A DNA stretch of 19,957 nucleotides from Burkholderiaceae bacterium (GTDB lineage: Bacteria > Pseudomonadota > Gammaproteobacteria > Burkholderiales > Burkholderiaceae), in contig JAGOCV010000038.1 of assembly GCA_017998575.1 (NCBI GenBank), positions 1 to 19,957 of the forward strand, read 5' to 3'. Each line of letters begins with the position of its first letter. Position 1 is the first letter of the stretch. Below the pieces are notes generated by a model. The model was not told where the DNA came from and did no database searches. It was given only the letters and a program-made list of their open reading frames with translations. Below are positions 1 through 7,143 of the stretch, piece after piece. The position numbers were made by a program, and so were the translations under genes.

Positions 1-781
1 CGAAAGGACCGTGCGCATCGAAGCCAGCCGCCCGCGCGGCAGCCACGGCCGGCGCGATTACCTCCACCTCCTCCGGGCCGAACAGCCCCCCCTCCCCGGC
101 ATGCGGATTGAGCCCCGCCACCGCGATACGCGGTGCGCGGCCCAGCAACGACAGCAGTGCATGGTGGGTGATCGATAGCGTGCCAGCCAGGTTGGCCGGC
201 GTGACGGCCGCCAGCGCATCACGCAGGGACACGTGGATGCTGAGCAGCACGGTGCGCAATTCGTCGTTGGCCAGCATCATGCGCACCGGCACTTCGTCCA
301 GCGGACGTCCCAAGTGCAGCGCGGCCTCGGCCTGCAACAGTTCGGTATGACCGGGAAATGGCTCACCCGCCGCCGCCAGAGACTCCTTGTGCAAGGGGGC
401 CGTAACCACGCCGGCGACCTCTCCACGCAGGGCGGCGCGGGCCGCCCAGCGCACGGCATCGGCCGCCATGCGACCGGCCTCTGCGTCGACGCGGCCGATG
501 ACCGGCAGGCCCGCTGCGGTGCCCGTCGTCAGCACCGGGATCGCGGGTGCCGCCACCCGAAGCGCCTGCGAGGGCGAAGTGATTTCGATCACCGCCGCGT
601 CATACTGCCCGCCAGGCGCCACGAACCCGAGCGCCCGGCGGATCACGTCCGGGCTGCCTGCGACGAAACAGCCGTCGAGCTCGTGCCGGAAATCCCGGTA
701 CATCCGGACGATCACCTCCGGCCCGATACCCGCGGGATCGCCCTGCGTCAGCGCCAGTAGAGGCAGGTCGGGGCGCTCCAT
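1..781 (-). CDS. pdxA: PdxA-family 4-hydroxythreonine-4-phosphate dehydrogenase, 3' end cut by window edge
   Basis: PdxA oxidises 4-phosphohydroxy-L-threonine with NAD(P)+ in pyridoxal phosphate synthesis, in the cytoplasm. The visible 260 residues begin with ALTQGDPAGIGPE and contain TAPLHKESLAAAG, PGHTELL (His near 145), LLSIHVSL and GLNPHAGEGGLFG. The last three carry the three metal-binding histidines expected of the family. The family is about 330 residues, so roughly 70 C-terminal residues lie beyond base 1. The ATG at 781 lies one base after the nif3-like stop codon, so the two genes are probably translationally coupled. The usual housekeeping pdxA sits near surA/ksgA in many proteobacteria. 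This copy does not, and it has Gln where many PdxA proteins have Met in ALTMGDPAG, so it could be a PdxA2-type paralogue acting on another phosphorylated substrate. The family call is firm; the exact substrate is inference. Confidence 0.9.
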   Translation of the reverse strand, partial: MERPDLPLLALTQGDPAGIGPEVIVRMYRDFRHELDGCFVAGSPDVIRRALGFVAPGGQYDAAVIEITSPSQALRVAAPAIPVLTTGTAAGLPVIGRVDAEAGRMAADAVRWAARAALRGEVAGVVTAPLHKESLAAAGEPFPGHTELLQAEAALHLGRPLDEVPVRMMLANDELRTVLLSIHVSLRDALAAVTPANLAGTLSITHHALLSLLGRAPRIAVAGLNPHAGEGGLFGPEEVEVIAPAVAAARAAGFDAHGPF

Positions 782-782
782 G

Positions 783-1550
783 TCAGGCCGGGTTGTCGAT
801 GTCGATGAACTCGTGCGTCAGCCCGAGTTGCTGCGCCACGTGGGCCGCTACGGCAGGCGCGCCGTAGCGCTCGGTGGCGTGATGGCCGGCCGCTATGAAT
901 GCCACGCCGGTCTCTCGCGCCAGGTGCGCCTGCGGCTCCGAGATTTCACCCGTCACGAACACATCGGCACCGGCGGCGATGGCCGACTCGAAATAACCCT
1001 GAGCGCCGCCGGTGCACCAGGCGATGCGACGCAGGGGTCGCCCGTCACCCTCCGCCAGCACGGGCACACGGCCCAGCCGCGATGCGATATGGCCGGCCAG
1101 CGACGAGGCGGTCATGTGCTGGCCGTCGGGCGGTCCACCGAGGAAGCCCAGCGACTGCTCGCCAAAGCGCTCCTCGCGCTCTGCAAAGCCCAGCACCCGG
1201 CCCAGTTGAGCGTTGTTGCCCAGACGGGGATGCGCATCCAGCGGCAGGTGGTAGGCGTACAGATTGATGTCATGCGCCAGCAGCAGCGCCAGCCGCTGCT
1301 TCATCCAGCCCGTGACCCGGCCGTCGTACCCACGCCAGAACAGGCCGTGATGCACGAACACCGCGTCGGCGCCGACGGCGATCGCCGCCTCGATCAGCGC
1401 GCGGCTGGCGGTCACGCCTGACACGATGCGGCCGACGCCTTCACGGCCTTCGACCTGCAGGCCATTGGGGCCGTAGTCTTTGAAACGCTCAGGGCCCAGC
1501 AATGCGTCGAATGCGTCCAGCAGTTTCTGGCGGGTTGTGTTGGTGCTCAC
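783..1550 (-). CDS. Nif3-like dinuclear metal centre protein (YbgI/Nif3 family)
   Basis: This 255-residue protein belongs to the Nif3/YbgI family. These are hexameric cytoplasmic proteins with two metal ions per subunit and no settled physiological function; database names such as GTP cyclohydrolase type 1 are weakly supported. Visible family motifs are the N-terminal RFKDYGPNGLQVEG, the metal-binding VFVHHGLFW, AYHLPLDAHPRLGNN with ligand His and Asp, and the C-terminal GHHATERYG with ligand His and Glu. I chose the GTG at 1550 because the family homology begins a few residues later and a GAGG sequence lies upstream. The open frame continues to 1760, but that extension is Arg/Cys-rich and looks noncoding. 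It is divergent from the DegS/AlgW-like protease gene and followed, one base after its stop, by the pdxA-family gene. Confidence 0.9.
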   Translation of the reverse strand: MSTNTTRQKLLDAFDALLGPERFKDYGPNGLQVEGREGVGRIVSGVTASRALIEAAIAVGADAVFVHHGLFWRGYDGRVTGWMKQRLALLLAHDINLYAYHLPLDAHPRLGNNAQLGRVLGFAEREERFGEQSLGFLGGPPDGQHMTASSLAGHIASRLGRVPVLAEGDGRPLRRIAWCTGGAQGYFESAIAAGADVFVTGEISEPQAHLARETGVAFIAAGHHATERYGAPAVAAHVAQQLGLTHEFIDIDNPA

Positions 1551-1795
1551 TGTAGGGACCTCGATCACGGCGCCGCAGCGGCGTCCGCAACCCGATTGTC
1601 TCAGCCCGGCGCCGGCGTGACGTCGCCTGGAGTCCAGAATCGCACGTTGCCGGTGTGCTGTTCTTCGACAGTTGACGGAATCTTTCCCGGTCCTGCGGCA
1701 CCGGACCTGTTCGGCAGGCGCGCGCCTGACGGACAATAGACGACCGCATGCGCCGGCCACCGTCCGCCGCGCGGTTCAAGACGCCCGTTCCACTC
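1551..1795. promoter_or_regulatory. divergent intergenic region between nif3-like and degS/algW-like genes
   Basis: This is the largest noncoding stretch in the window and must hold the promoters for two divergent units. A GACAAT hexamer, usable as a -10 element, lies on the minus strand at 1595-1600 facing the nif3-like gene. The same hexamer lies on the plus strand at 1732-1737 facing the protease gene. Neither has a convincing TTGACA-like -35 at 16-18 bases, so both are tentative. If the plus-strand box is real, transcription would begin close to the in-frame ATG at 1748, which favours the ATG at 1796 as the translation start. A short GC-rich inverted repeat (CGCCGC/GCGGCG) lies around 1570-1583. 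Confidence 0.3.
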
Positions 1796-2950
1796 ATGAA
1801 GCGCACCTGGCTGCTGTTTTCCCAGACCGTCACCGTCCTGCTGGCGGCCTATTTCGTCGTCGCAACGCTGCGCCCCGACTGGGTCGGTCGCCGCACCGAT
1901 CTGACCAGCCGCGTCGTCTCGCTGATCGAGTCACCGTCTCCCGTACCCGGGACACCGCCGCCAGCGGGCTCCCTGAGTGCTGCGGCGCGGAAGGCTTCGC
2001 CCTCGGTGGTCAGCATCAATATCGTCAAGGCCGCGCAGCGCAACCCGCGCGCCAACGACCCGTGGTTCCGCTTCTTCTACGGCGAGCAGGACATGCGCCC
2101 GCAAGCCGGCCTGGGCAGTGGCGTGATCATGAGCGCCGACGGCTACATCCTCACCAACAACCACGTGGTCGACGGTGCGGACGAGATCGAAGTGATCCTC
2201 AGCGATTCCCGCCGGGCTCAGGCCCAGGTGATCGGCACCGATCCCGAAACCGATCTGGCCATCCTGCGCATCGCGCTGGACAAGCTGCCCGCCATCACAC
2301 TCGGCAATTCGGACGGCCTCCTGGTCGGCGACGAGGTGCTGGCAATCGGAAATCCGTTCGGGGTGGGCCAGACCGTGACCAGCGGGATCGTCAGTGCGCT
2401 GGGCCGCAACCAGTTGGGCATCAACACGTTCGAGAACTTTATCCAGACCGATGCGGCCATCAATCCGGGCAACTCGGGGGGCGCGTTGGTGGACATCAAT
2501 GGCAACCTGATGGGCATCAACACGGCGATCTATTCGCGCTCAGGCGGCAGCATGGGCATCGGGTTTGCGATTCCGTCGTCCACCGCGCGCCAGGTGCTGG
2601 AGAGCATCGTGCGCGACGGTCAGGTCACGCGCGGCTGGATCGGCGTCGAACCCAATGAGTTATCGCCTGAACTGGCGGAAACGTTCGGCGTGAAGGCAGA
2701 TCGTGGCGTCATCATCACCGGCGTGCTGCAAAACGGCCCCGCCGCGCAGGCAGGGCTGCGGCCAGGCGACGTGATCCTGTCGGTGAACGGCAAGGACATC
2801 GCCAACGTGGCGGAACTGTTGAGCCATGTGGCAGCACTCAGGCCGGGCGAGGCCGCGCCGTTCTCTCTGCAACGCGGCGGGCAGCGCATGGAACTGGCGG
2901 TGAGCCCCGGCGCCCGACCACGCTCTCCGGCGCGGATACAACAGCGCTGA
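1796..2950 (+). CDS. membrane-anchored Do-family serine endopeptidase (DegS/AlgW/DegQ type)
   Basis: This is a periplasmic trypsin-like HtrA protease held in the inner membrane by an N-terminal anchor. It is 384 residues when started at the ATG at 1796. A hydrophobic segment covers about residues 4-24. The protease domain carries the triad His in TNNHVVDG (about 123), Asp in ETDLAIL (about 153) and Ser in NPGNSGGAL (about 227). A single PDZ domain covers about 275-365 (RGWIGVEP to SVNGKDI). One PDZ domain plus an uncleaved anchor is the DegS/AlgW plan, which in other bacteria senses misfolded outer-membrane proteins and cleaves an anti-sigma factor. No rseA/mucA-like partner is in the window, so that role is not shown here. 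An in-frame ATG at 1748 would add 16 residues without hydrophobic character; neither start has a clear ribosome binding site. The gene converges on tatC. Confidence 0.93.
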   Translation: MKRTWLLFSQTVTVLLAAYFVVATLRPDWVGRRTDLTSRVVSLIESPSPVPGTPPPAGSLSAAARKASPSVVSINIVKAAQRNPRANDPWFRFFYGEQDMRPQAGLGSGVIMSADGYILTNNHVVDGADEIEVILSDSRRAQAQVIGTDPETDLAILRIALDKLPAITLGNSDGLLVGDEVLAIGNPFGVGQTVTSGIVSALGRNQLGINTFENFIQTDAAINPGNSGGALVDINGNLMGINTAIYSRSGGSMGIGFAIPSSTARQVLESIVRDGQVTRGWIGVEPNELSPELAETFGVKADRGVIITGVLQNGPAAQAGLRPGDVILSVNGKDIANVAELLSHVAALRPGEAAPFSLQRGGQRMELAVSPGARPRSPARIQQR

Positions 2951-2958
2951 GACCGCAG

Positions 2959-2979
2959 GCCGCCGCGCCATGCGGCGGC
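2959..2979. terminator. GC hairpin between convergent protease and tatC genes
   Basis: A perfect 8-bp stem GCCGCCGC/GCGGCGGC with a 5-base loop lies in the 37-base gap between the convergent stop codons. Its position suits a bidirectional terminator. Neither strand has a T-tract after the stem, so intrinsic termination would be inefficient or Rho-assisted. Confidence 0.4.
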
Positions 2980-2987
2980 GTCCACAA

Positions 2988-3788
2988 TCAGGACCCCTCG
3001 GCGGCCTCGGCTTCCGCCTTCTGCTCGGGCGTCTGTGTGTTGCGGATGAAGATCTGCGCCGCCCAAATACCTACTTCGTACAGGATACACATCGGCACCG
3101 CGAGCGCGAGTTGCGAGATCACGTCGGGCGGCGTCACCACCGCGGCCACGACGAAGGCCACGACGATGAAATAGCCACGGAACGACCTGAGCTTTTCGAT
3201 CGTCACCAGGCCGAACCGCGCCAGCAGCATGACCACGATGGGCACCTGGAAGGCCAGCCCGAACGCGATGTAGAGCGACAGGATGGATTCGACGTAAGAA
3301 GCGATGTCAGGCGTGGCCGCAACGCTGGCCGGTGTGAACTTCTGGATGAAGCCGAACATCTTGTCGAGCACGAAGAACTGCACGAAGGCGATGCCCGAGT
3401 AAGCCAGCGCACTACCGAAGATGATCAGCGGCAGGGCAAAGCGCTTTTCGTGGCTGTACAGGCCGGGCGCCACGAACATCCACACCTGGTACATGAGCCA
3501 CGGCAACGCCAGCAGAACGGCCGCCATCAGCAGCACCTTCAGCGGAATGAAGAACGGTGTGAACACGCCGACGGCGATCAGCTTCGCGTCGGGCGGCATG
3601 TGGGCGCGGATCGGAATGGCGATCAGGTCGATCAGGCCGCTGGGGCCCGGCCACAGCGCCAGCAGACCGCCCGCCACTACCAGGCCATAGATGCAATAAA
3701 GCAGTCGGTCGCGCAGCTCCATCAGGTGCTGAACGAACGGTTGCTCGGAGCCGGCCAGCTCGTCTTCCTTGGAATTGGGATCCGCCAT
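2988..3788 (-). CDS. tatC: Sec-independent (Tat) translocase subunit TatC
   Basis: TatC is the six-helix inner-membrane receptor that binds twin-arginine signal peptides and works with TatA and TatB to export folded proteins. The 266 residues show the conserved N-terminal FVQHLMELRDRLL and the FVAPGLYSHEKRFALP segment whose Glu is important for signal-peptide binding. Several hydrophobic helices follow, including IYGLVVAGGLLALW, FIVVAFVVAAVVTPP and a C-terminal segment ending in a charged Glu/Ala/Lys tail. I chose the ATG at 3788; the frame opens at a TTG at 3800 that would add only four residues. It is the last gene of tatABC, 54 bases after the tatB stop, and its stop faces the convergent protease gene. 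Confidence 0.97.
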   Translation of the reverse strand: MADPNSKEDELAGSEQPFVQHLMELRDRLLYCIYGLVVAGGLLALWPGPSGLIDLIAIPIRAHMPPDAKLIAVGVFTPFFIPLKVLLMAAVLLALPWLMYQVWMFVAPGLYSHEKRFALPLIIFGSALAYSGIAFVQFFVLDKMFGFIQKFTPASVAATPDIASYVESILSLYIAFGLAFQVPIVVMLLARFGLVTIEKLRSFRGYFIVVAFVVAAVVTPPDVISQLALAVPMCILYEVGIWAAQIFIRNTQTPEQKAEAEAAEGS

Positions 3789-3842
3789 GGTGTGGGGCAA
3801 GAGCCGCCGGGCGCGCTGCAGGAGGCGCGGCGCAGGCGGCGG

Positions 3843-4298
3843 TTAGTTGATCTTTTTGGGGCGGTACCGCGCGACGCGGGCGGCGCCCGAGAGCGCCTTG
3901 GTACGCACCCCGGCCCGGGCCTTGTACCACTGGGGCGTGGCGCCCTGCTTGAGGCGCCAGTTCTTCTTGGGGTGCCTGTACTCAGGCGGCGGCGGCTCCC
4001 AAGCTGGCAGCGCGGCGCTTTCAGCCGAGTCGGACCACGACTTCTCGAAATCGCTGGCCTGGGTCTGGATGGACTGCTCGACGTCGCGCGCCGCACCTTC
4101 CACCGTGTCCTTCATCTTGCGCAGCTCGTCGAGCTCCATCGAACGGTTGACTTCGTTCTTGACGTCGTTGACGTAGCGCTGCGCCTTGCCCAGCAGCGCA
4201 CCCACGGTACGCGCCACGCGCGGCAGCTTTTCCGGCCCGATGACCACGAGGGCCACCGCGCCGATCAGCGCCATCTTGGAAATGCCGAGATCAATCAC
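3843..4298 (-). CDS. tatB: Sec-independent translocase subunit TatB
   Basis: TatB pairs with TatC in the twin-arginine signal-peptide receptor. The 151 residues begin [26 protein letters not shown], the typical short membrane helix with Glu near residue 8-10 replaced by a neutral segment and the hallmark GPEKLP hinge. An amphipathic helix follows, then a coiled region [21 protein letters not shown]. The tail from about residue 100 is proline-rich and then strongly basic ([11 protein letters not shown], ending RYRPKKIN), with almost no acidic residues over the last 45 positions. Length is close to the E. coli protein (171). It lies 32 bases downstream of tatA. Confidence 0.95.
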   Translation of the reverse strand: MIDLGISKMALIGAVALVVIGPEKLPRVARTVGALLGKAQRYVNDVKNEVNRSMELDELRKMKDTVEGAARDVEQSIQTQASDFEKSWSDSAESAALPAWEPPPPEYRHPKKNWRLKQGATPQWYKARAGVRTKALSGAARVARYRPKKIN

Positions 4299-4330
4299 GA
4301 GCGATGCATCCGCGCGAGCTGCCTGCCCGC

Positions 4331-4564
4331 TCAGGACTTGTGCTTGGCTTCGACGTCGATCGTGGTCTTGTCGGCGGGCGCCGAGGTGACCTGCTGCGCC
4401 GGCTTGTCATCGGTGGCGGCCGCGCCGCCTTCCTTCATGCCGTCCTTGAAACCCTTGACTGCGCCGCCCAGGTCGGAACCCAGGTTCTTGAGCTTTTTCG
4501 TGCCAAACACCATGACGACGATCAGCAGCACGACCAGCCAGTGCCAGATGGAAAACGAACCCAT
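4331..4564 (-). CDS. tatA: Sec-independent translocase subunit TatA
   Basis: TatA oligomers form or weaken the membrane path for folded proteins carrying twin-arginine signals. The 77 residues begin [20 protein letters not shown], a single membrane helix. [24 protein letters not shown] then gives the conserved Phe-Gly hinge and amphipathic helix, and a hydrophilic Ala/Thr/Lys tail ends the protein. The ATG is well supported by an AGGAG sequence six bases upstream (4571-4575). It is the first gene of tatABC and follows an 82-base gap with hairpins and a possible promoter. Confidence 0.97.
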   Translation of the reverse strand: MGSFSIWHWLVVLLIVVMVFGTKKLKNLGSDLGGAVKGFKDGMKEGGAAATDDKPAQQVTSAPADKTTIDVEAKHKS

Positions 4565-4590
4565 GGATGACTCCTAATGCGTATGCGGTG

Positions 4591-4596
4591 ATTTTA
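4591..4596 (-). promoter_or_regulatory. possible -10 element for tatABC
   Basis: TAAAAT on the minus strand matches the sigma-70 -10 consensus at five of six positions and is an unusually AT-rich spot in this DNA. It lies 27 bases before the tatA start, just after two GC hairpins. No recognisable -35 lies at 16-18 bases, so the promoter call is tentative. Confidence 0.3.
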
Positions 4597-4598
4597 GT

Positions 4599-4628
4599 GG
4601 GCGCAGCGCCCGCCGCCGGCATCGGCGG
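4599..4628 (-). terminator. tandem hairpins between HIT gene and tatA
   Basis: Two adjacent inverted repeats lie here. One is CCGCCG-4-CGGCGG at 4613-4628 and the other GGGCGC-1-GCGCCC at 4599-4611. In the direction of transcription they follow the HIT gene, and the second is followed by ACTAAAATC rather than a T-run. They could end or weaken read-through from the his/HIT unit before the tat genes. Confidence 0.35.
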
Positions 4629-4646
4629 GGCGGAATAACCCTTGCC

Positions 4647-5021
4647 TCAACCTTTGAGCCACGGCCGGGGGCCGCCCATGACGTGGACATGGAGATGGTG
4701 CACTTCCTGCCCGCCCTCTGCGCCCGTGTTCGCCACGATGCGGAAACCACCGTCCGGATAGGGGTTGCAGCCCTGCTCCAGTGCCAGTCGGGGTGCCAGC
4801 GCCATCAGACGGCCGAGCATGCCGGCGTGCTCGGGTCCGACCTGCGCCATGGACGGGATGTGCGCCTTCGGAATGATGAGGAAGTGGACTGGCGCCCACG
4901 GCGCGATGTCGTGGAAAGCGAACAGTTCGTCGTCCTCGTACACCTTGCGCGAAGGAATCTTCCCCTGGACGATCTTGCAGAAGATGCAGTCAATCGCGGC
5001 AGGCGCTGCTTCAGATGGCAC
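4647..5021 (-). CDS. HIT-domain (histidine triad) nucleotide-binding hydrolase, HinT-like
   Basis: This cytoplasmic protein belongs to the histidine-triad superfamily and is HinT-like; such enzymes hydrolyse purine nucleoside phosphoramidates. It shows CIFCKIVQGKIPSRKVYEDDELFAFHDI at the N-terminus (Cys-x-x-Cys near the start), APVHFLIIPKAHIPSM, and the C-terminal triad EVHHLHVHVMGG with the active-site histidines. I chose the GTG at 5021 because GGAG lies seven bases upstream (5029-5032) and the overlap with the preceding gene is then 11 bases. An ATG at 5048 would add nine residues and give a 38-base overlap with a weaker ribosome site. Placement right after hisE suggests co-transcription with the his operon; hisE removes pyrophosphate from a phosphoribosyl-ATP derivative, but a metabolic link is only inference. 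Confidence 0.93.
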   Translation of the reverse strand: MPSEAAPAAIDCIFCKIVQGKIPSRKVYEDDELFAFHDIAPWAPVHFLIIPKAHIPSMAQVGPEHAGMLGRLMALAPRLALEQGCNPYPDGGFRIVANTGAEGGQEVHHLHVHVMGGPRPWLKG

Positions 5022-5385
5022 TGGCGGGCTCCATGGGCTGGTGGGCATTCATGCGGACCATGCCCTTGACGATGCGATAGAGGAACCAGAGCGAGATCAC
5101 CGTCCACGCGATCCAGCCCGGAAAAATGAACAACAGCCACAGCGGCAGCGTGAGCAAATAAGCGATACCGGCCCAGATCACGCTGCGGATACGCCATGAG
5201 AAATGGCTGGCGTGCCAGCTACCAGCAGCATCCTGCCGCTTGACCAGATCGAGCACCAGCGCCACCAGCAGCAGCACGATGGAGGCCTGCGCGCTCGGGA
5301 TCACCGCACCCACGGCCACCACGAGGTGGAGGATGTAGCTCACCCATCCCAGCGTGGTGAGCGAGTTTTCCTGGTCTTGCGTCAT
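5011..5385 (-). CDS. DUF4870 family small membrane protein
   Basis: This 124-residue protein matches the DUF4870 pattern: an N-terminal LTTLGWVSYILHLV segment and further hydrophobic stretches at about residues 25-48 and 70-105. The conserved SWHASHFSWRIRSV sits between the second and third membrane segments, and the C-terminus has FLYRIVKGMVRM. It is probably an inner-membrane protein with three or four helices; no biochemical function is established for the family. The ATG at 5385 is preceded by GGAG eight to nine bases upstream. It lies 47 bases after hisE and overlaps the start of the HIT gene, so it is embedded in the his-HIT transcript. The open frame runs far upstream, but that part is the hisE/hisI region in another frame. 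Confidence 0.88.
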   Translation of the reverse strand: MTQDQENSLTTLGWVSYILHLVVAVGAVIPSAQASIVLLLVALVLDLVKRQDAAGSWHASHFSWRIRSVIWAGIAYLLTLPLWLLFIFPGWIAWTVISLWFLYRIVKGMVRMNAHQPMEPASAI

Positions 5386-5417
5386 GCGATGGGATCTCCA
5401 GAGGGACTGATGATGGT

Positions 5418-5432
5418 GGCTGCCCGGCAGCC
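5418..5432 (-). terminator. short hairpin directly after hisE
   Basis: A 6-bp stem (GGCTGC/GCAGCC) with a 3-base loop abuts the hisE stop codon. There is no T-tract, so it is more likely a weak pause or RNA-stabilising hairpin than a full terminator. Confidence 0.22.
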
Positions 5433-5819
5433 TCAGCCGCGGGCTTCGTCGGCTTCGCGTGCGCCGAGCTTGCGCAGGGCCTTTTCCTCGATACCGCTCG
5501 TGCCTTCGCGCCGAGCCAGCTCGGCGATCACGTCGGCGGGCGAGAGGTTGTAGTGTGCCAGCGCAATCATGGTGTGGAACCACAGGTCGGCCACTTCGTT
5601 CACGATCTTCGAGGCATCGCCGCCAGCGCTCGCGTCCTTGGCCGCCATCACCACTTCGGTGGCTTCCTCGCCGATTTTTTTCAGGAAGGCGTCGGGGCCC
5701 TTGTGCAGCAGCCGCGCCACGTAGCTGGCCGACGGGTCTCCGCCCTGCCCCGGCTTGCGGCTTTCGATCACGGCGGCCAGGCGCGCCAGCGCGTCCTGCG
5801 AGAGTTCTTCTGACGGCAT
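5433..5819 (-). CDS. hisE: phosphoribosyl-ATP pyrophosphatase HisE
   Basis: HisE carries out the second step of histidine synthesis, converting phosphoribosyl-ATP to phosphoribosyl-AMP and pyrophosphate in the cytoplasm. The 128 residues contain [30 protein letters not shown], with the Glu-Glu-x-x-Glu metal-binding helix of the MazG-like fold. [14 protein letters not shown] follows, with the second metal-binding Glu/Asp pair. I chose the ATG at 5819, five bases after the hisI stop; the frame extends to 5876, but those residues overlap hisI and are not conserved in character. The protein has a slightly longer N-terminus (about 20 residues before the core) and a basic Ala/Arg tail. It is separate from HisI, unlike the fused HisIE of enterobacteria. 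Confidence 0.97.
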   Translation of the reverse strand: MPSEELSQDALARLAAVIESRKPGQGGDPSASYVARLLHKGPDAFLKKIGEEATEVVMAAKDASAGGDASKIVNEVADLWFHTMIALAHYNLSPADVIAELARREGTSGIEEKALRKLGAREADEARG

Positions 5820-5824
5820 GGTCT

Positions 5825-6214
5825 TCACTTGTAGATGGATTCCGGGTCCTTGAGCACGGGCTCGACGGTGCGCCACGCGCCCTCCTCGTACTTCTGGAAG
5901 AAACAGCTGTGGCGCCCCGTGTGGCAGGCGATGCCGGGCTCATGGCCCTGCTGCGTCACCTTGAGCAACACGACGTCGTTGTCGCAATCGAGGCGGATGT
6001 CGTGCACGGTCTGGACGTGGCCCGACTCCTCGCCCTTGAACCACAGCTTGCCGCGCGAGCGGCTGAAGTACACGGCACGGCCGAGCTCGGCCGTCTTCTG
6101 CAGCGCCTCGCGGTTCATCCAGGCGAACATCAGCACGTCGTTGCTGCCCGCTTCCTGCGCGATCACGGGCACCAGGCCCTGTGCGTCCCACTTGACTTCG
6201 TCGAGCCAGTCCAT
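5825..6214 (-). CDS. hisI: phosphoribosyl-AMP cyclohydrolase HisI
   Basis: HisI opens the purine ring of phosphoribosyl-AMP in step three of histidine synthesis. The 129 residues start [19 protein letters not shown] and include [28 protein letters not shown] and the metal-binding region [13 protein letters not shown] with the Asp-x-Asp-x-Asp pattern. [11 protein letters not shown] supplies the conserved zinc cysteines. I chose the ATG at 6214 because WLDEVKWD is normally at the extreme N-terminus and GGGG lies six bases upstream. In-frame ATGs at 6229 and 6232 overlap the hisF stop and would add five or six residues. It is a stand-alone cyclohydrolase, with hisE as a separate gene five bases downstream. 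Confidence 0.97.
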   Translation of the reverse strand: MDWLDEVKWDAQGLVPVIAQEAGSNDVLMFAWMNREALQKTAELGRAVYFSRSRGKLWFKGEESGHVQTVHDIRLDCDNDVVLLKVTQQGHEPGIACHTGRHSCFFQKYEEGAWRTVEPVLKDPESIYK

Positions 6215-6228
6215 CGTTTGCCCCGTCA

Positions 6229-6990
6229 TCATTGCCGCACCGGAATGCCGCGCGCCGCCATATGCGCCTTGGCTTCGCCGACAGTGTGCTGGCCGTAGTG
6301 GAAGATGCTCGCGGCCAGCACGGCGTCGGCGCCGCCTTTCTGGATACCGTCGGCCAGGTGGTCGAGGCCGCCCACGCCGCCCGAGGCGATCACCGGCACG
6401 CCCACGGCATCGGACACGGCGCGCGTGAGTTCGAGATCGAAGCCGGCGCGTGTGCCATCGCGGTCCATGCTGGTCAGCAGGATCTCGCCTGCACCGTAAT
6501 CCGCCATGCGGCTCGCCCACTCCACCGCGTCCAGGCCGGTGTTCTTGCGTCCGCCGTGCGTGTAGACGTCCCAACCGCCGCGCTCGGCGTTGCGTTTGGC
6601 GTCGATGGCCACCACGATGCACTGCGCGCCATAGCGCGCCGAGGCTTCGCGGATCACCTCCGGGTTGGCCACGGCGGCCGAATTGAAACTGGTCTTGTCG
6701 GCGCCAGCATTGAGCAGCCGGCGCACGTCGTCCACGCTGCGCACCCCGCCGCCGACGGTCAGCGGGATGAAGACCTGCGAGGCCACGGCTTCGATCATGT
6801 GGAGGATCAGGTCTCGGCCATCGCTGGTGGCTGTGATGTCGAGGAAGGTGAGTTCGTCAGCGCCCTGCTCGTTGTAGCGCGCGGCGATCTCCACCGGATC
6901 GCCGGCGTCGCGCAGTTCGACGAAGTTGACGCCCTTGACGACCCGGCCGCCGGTGACGTCGAGGCAGGGGATGATGCGTTTGGCAAGCAT
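6229..6990 (-). CDS. hisF: imidazole glycerol phosphate synthase cyclase subunit HisF
   Basis: HisF uses ammonia from the HisH glutaminase to convert PRFAR into imidazole glycerol phosphate and AICAR. The 253 residues form the (beta/alpha)8 barrel, with catalytic Asp11 in IIPCLDV, the second catalytic Asp in VVAIDAKRN near residue 130, and phosphate-binding loops LTVGGGVRS and VIASGGVGG. Length matches the family. The start at 6990 is firm because [12 protein letters not shown] is the canonical N-terminus. However, no Shine-Dalgarno sequence is visible; the upstream bases are a C-run preceded by TAGAAT. It follows hisA after an unusually long 153-base gap and overlaps or abuts hisI. Confidence 0.98.
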   Translation of the reverse strand: MLAKRIIPCLDVTGGRVVKGVNFVELRDAGDPVEIAARYNEQGADELTFLDITATSDGRDLILHMIEAVASQVFIPLTVGGGVRSVDDVRRLLNAGADKTSFNSAAVANPEVIREASARYGAQCIVVAIDAKRNAERGGWDVYTHGGRKNTGLDAVEWASRMADYGAGEILLTSMDRDGTRAGFDLELTRAVSDAVGVPVIASGGVGGLDHLADGIQKGGADAVLAASIFHYGQHTVGEAKAHMAARGIPVRQ

Positions 6991-7143
6991 GGGGGGATTC
7001 TAGGAGGCCGGGGCATCGGCCACCGGCGGCAGGTCATGGGAGTGAGCGCCCGACCGTCAGCTCGAAGGACATCCGCCGGCCGAACAGCTAGAGCGCCCGG
7101 CATGGGGACGATGCGGGCGGCGGCTGCCGGGGCCGCCAGAAAA
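6991..7143 (-). other. 153-base hisA-hisF spacer with hairpin and TAGAAT box
   Basis: The other gaps inside the his operon are at most 37 bases, so this one stands out. A GGCGGC/GCCGCC hairpin (6-bp stem, 7-base loop, 7119-7137) follows the hisA stop. A TAGAAT hexamer at 6997-7002, resembling a -10 element, lies six bases before the hisF ATG; if used, it would give an almost leaderless hisF mRNA. No good -35 is visible and I see no coding potential. Confidence 0.3.

Noticed and set aside
1551..1760. N-terminal extension of the Nif3-like protein up to 1760
   Set aside because: The added residues are Arg/Cys-rich with no Nif3 similarity and would run into the divergent gene start; the GTG at 1550 precedes the conserved core.
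2970..4577. A 535-codon plus-strand open frame opposite tatC, tatB and tatA
   Set aside because: The composition (Arg/His/Gln/Asp-rich) is that of a shadow frame, and the opposite strand encodes three unmistakable Tat proteins.
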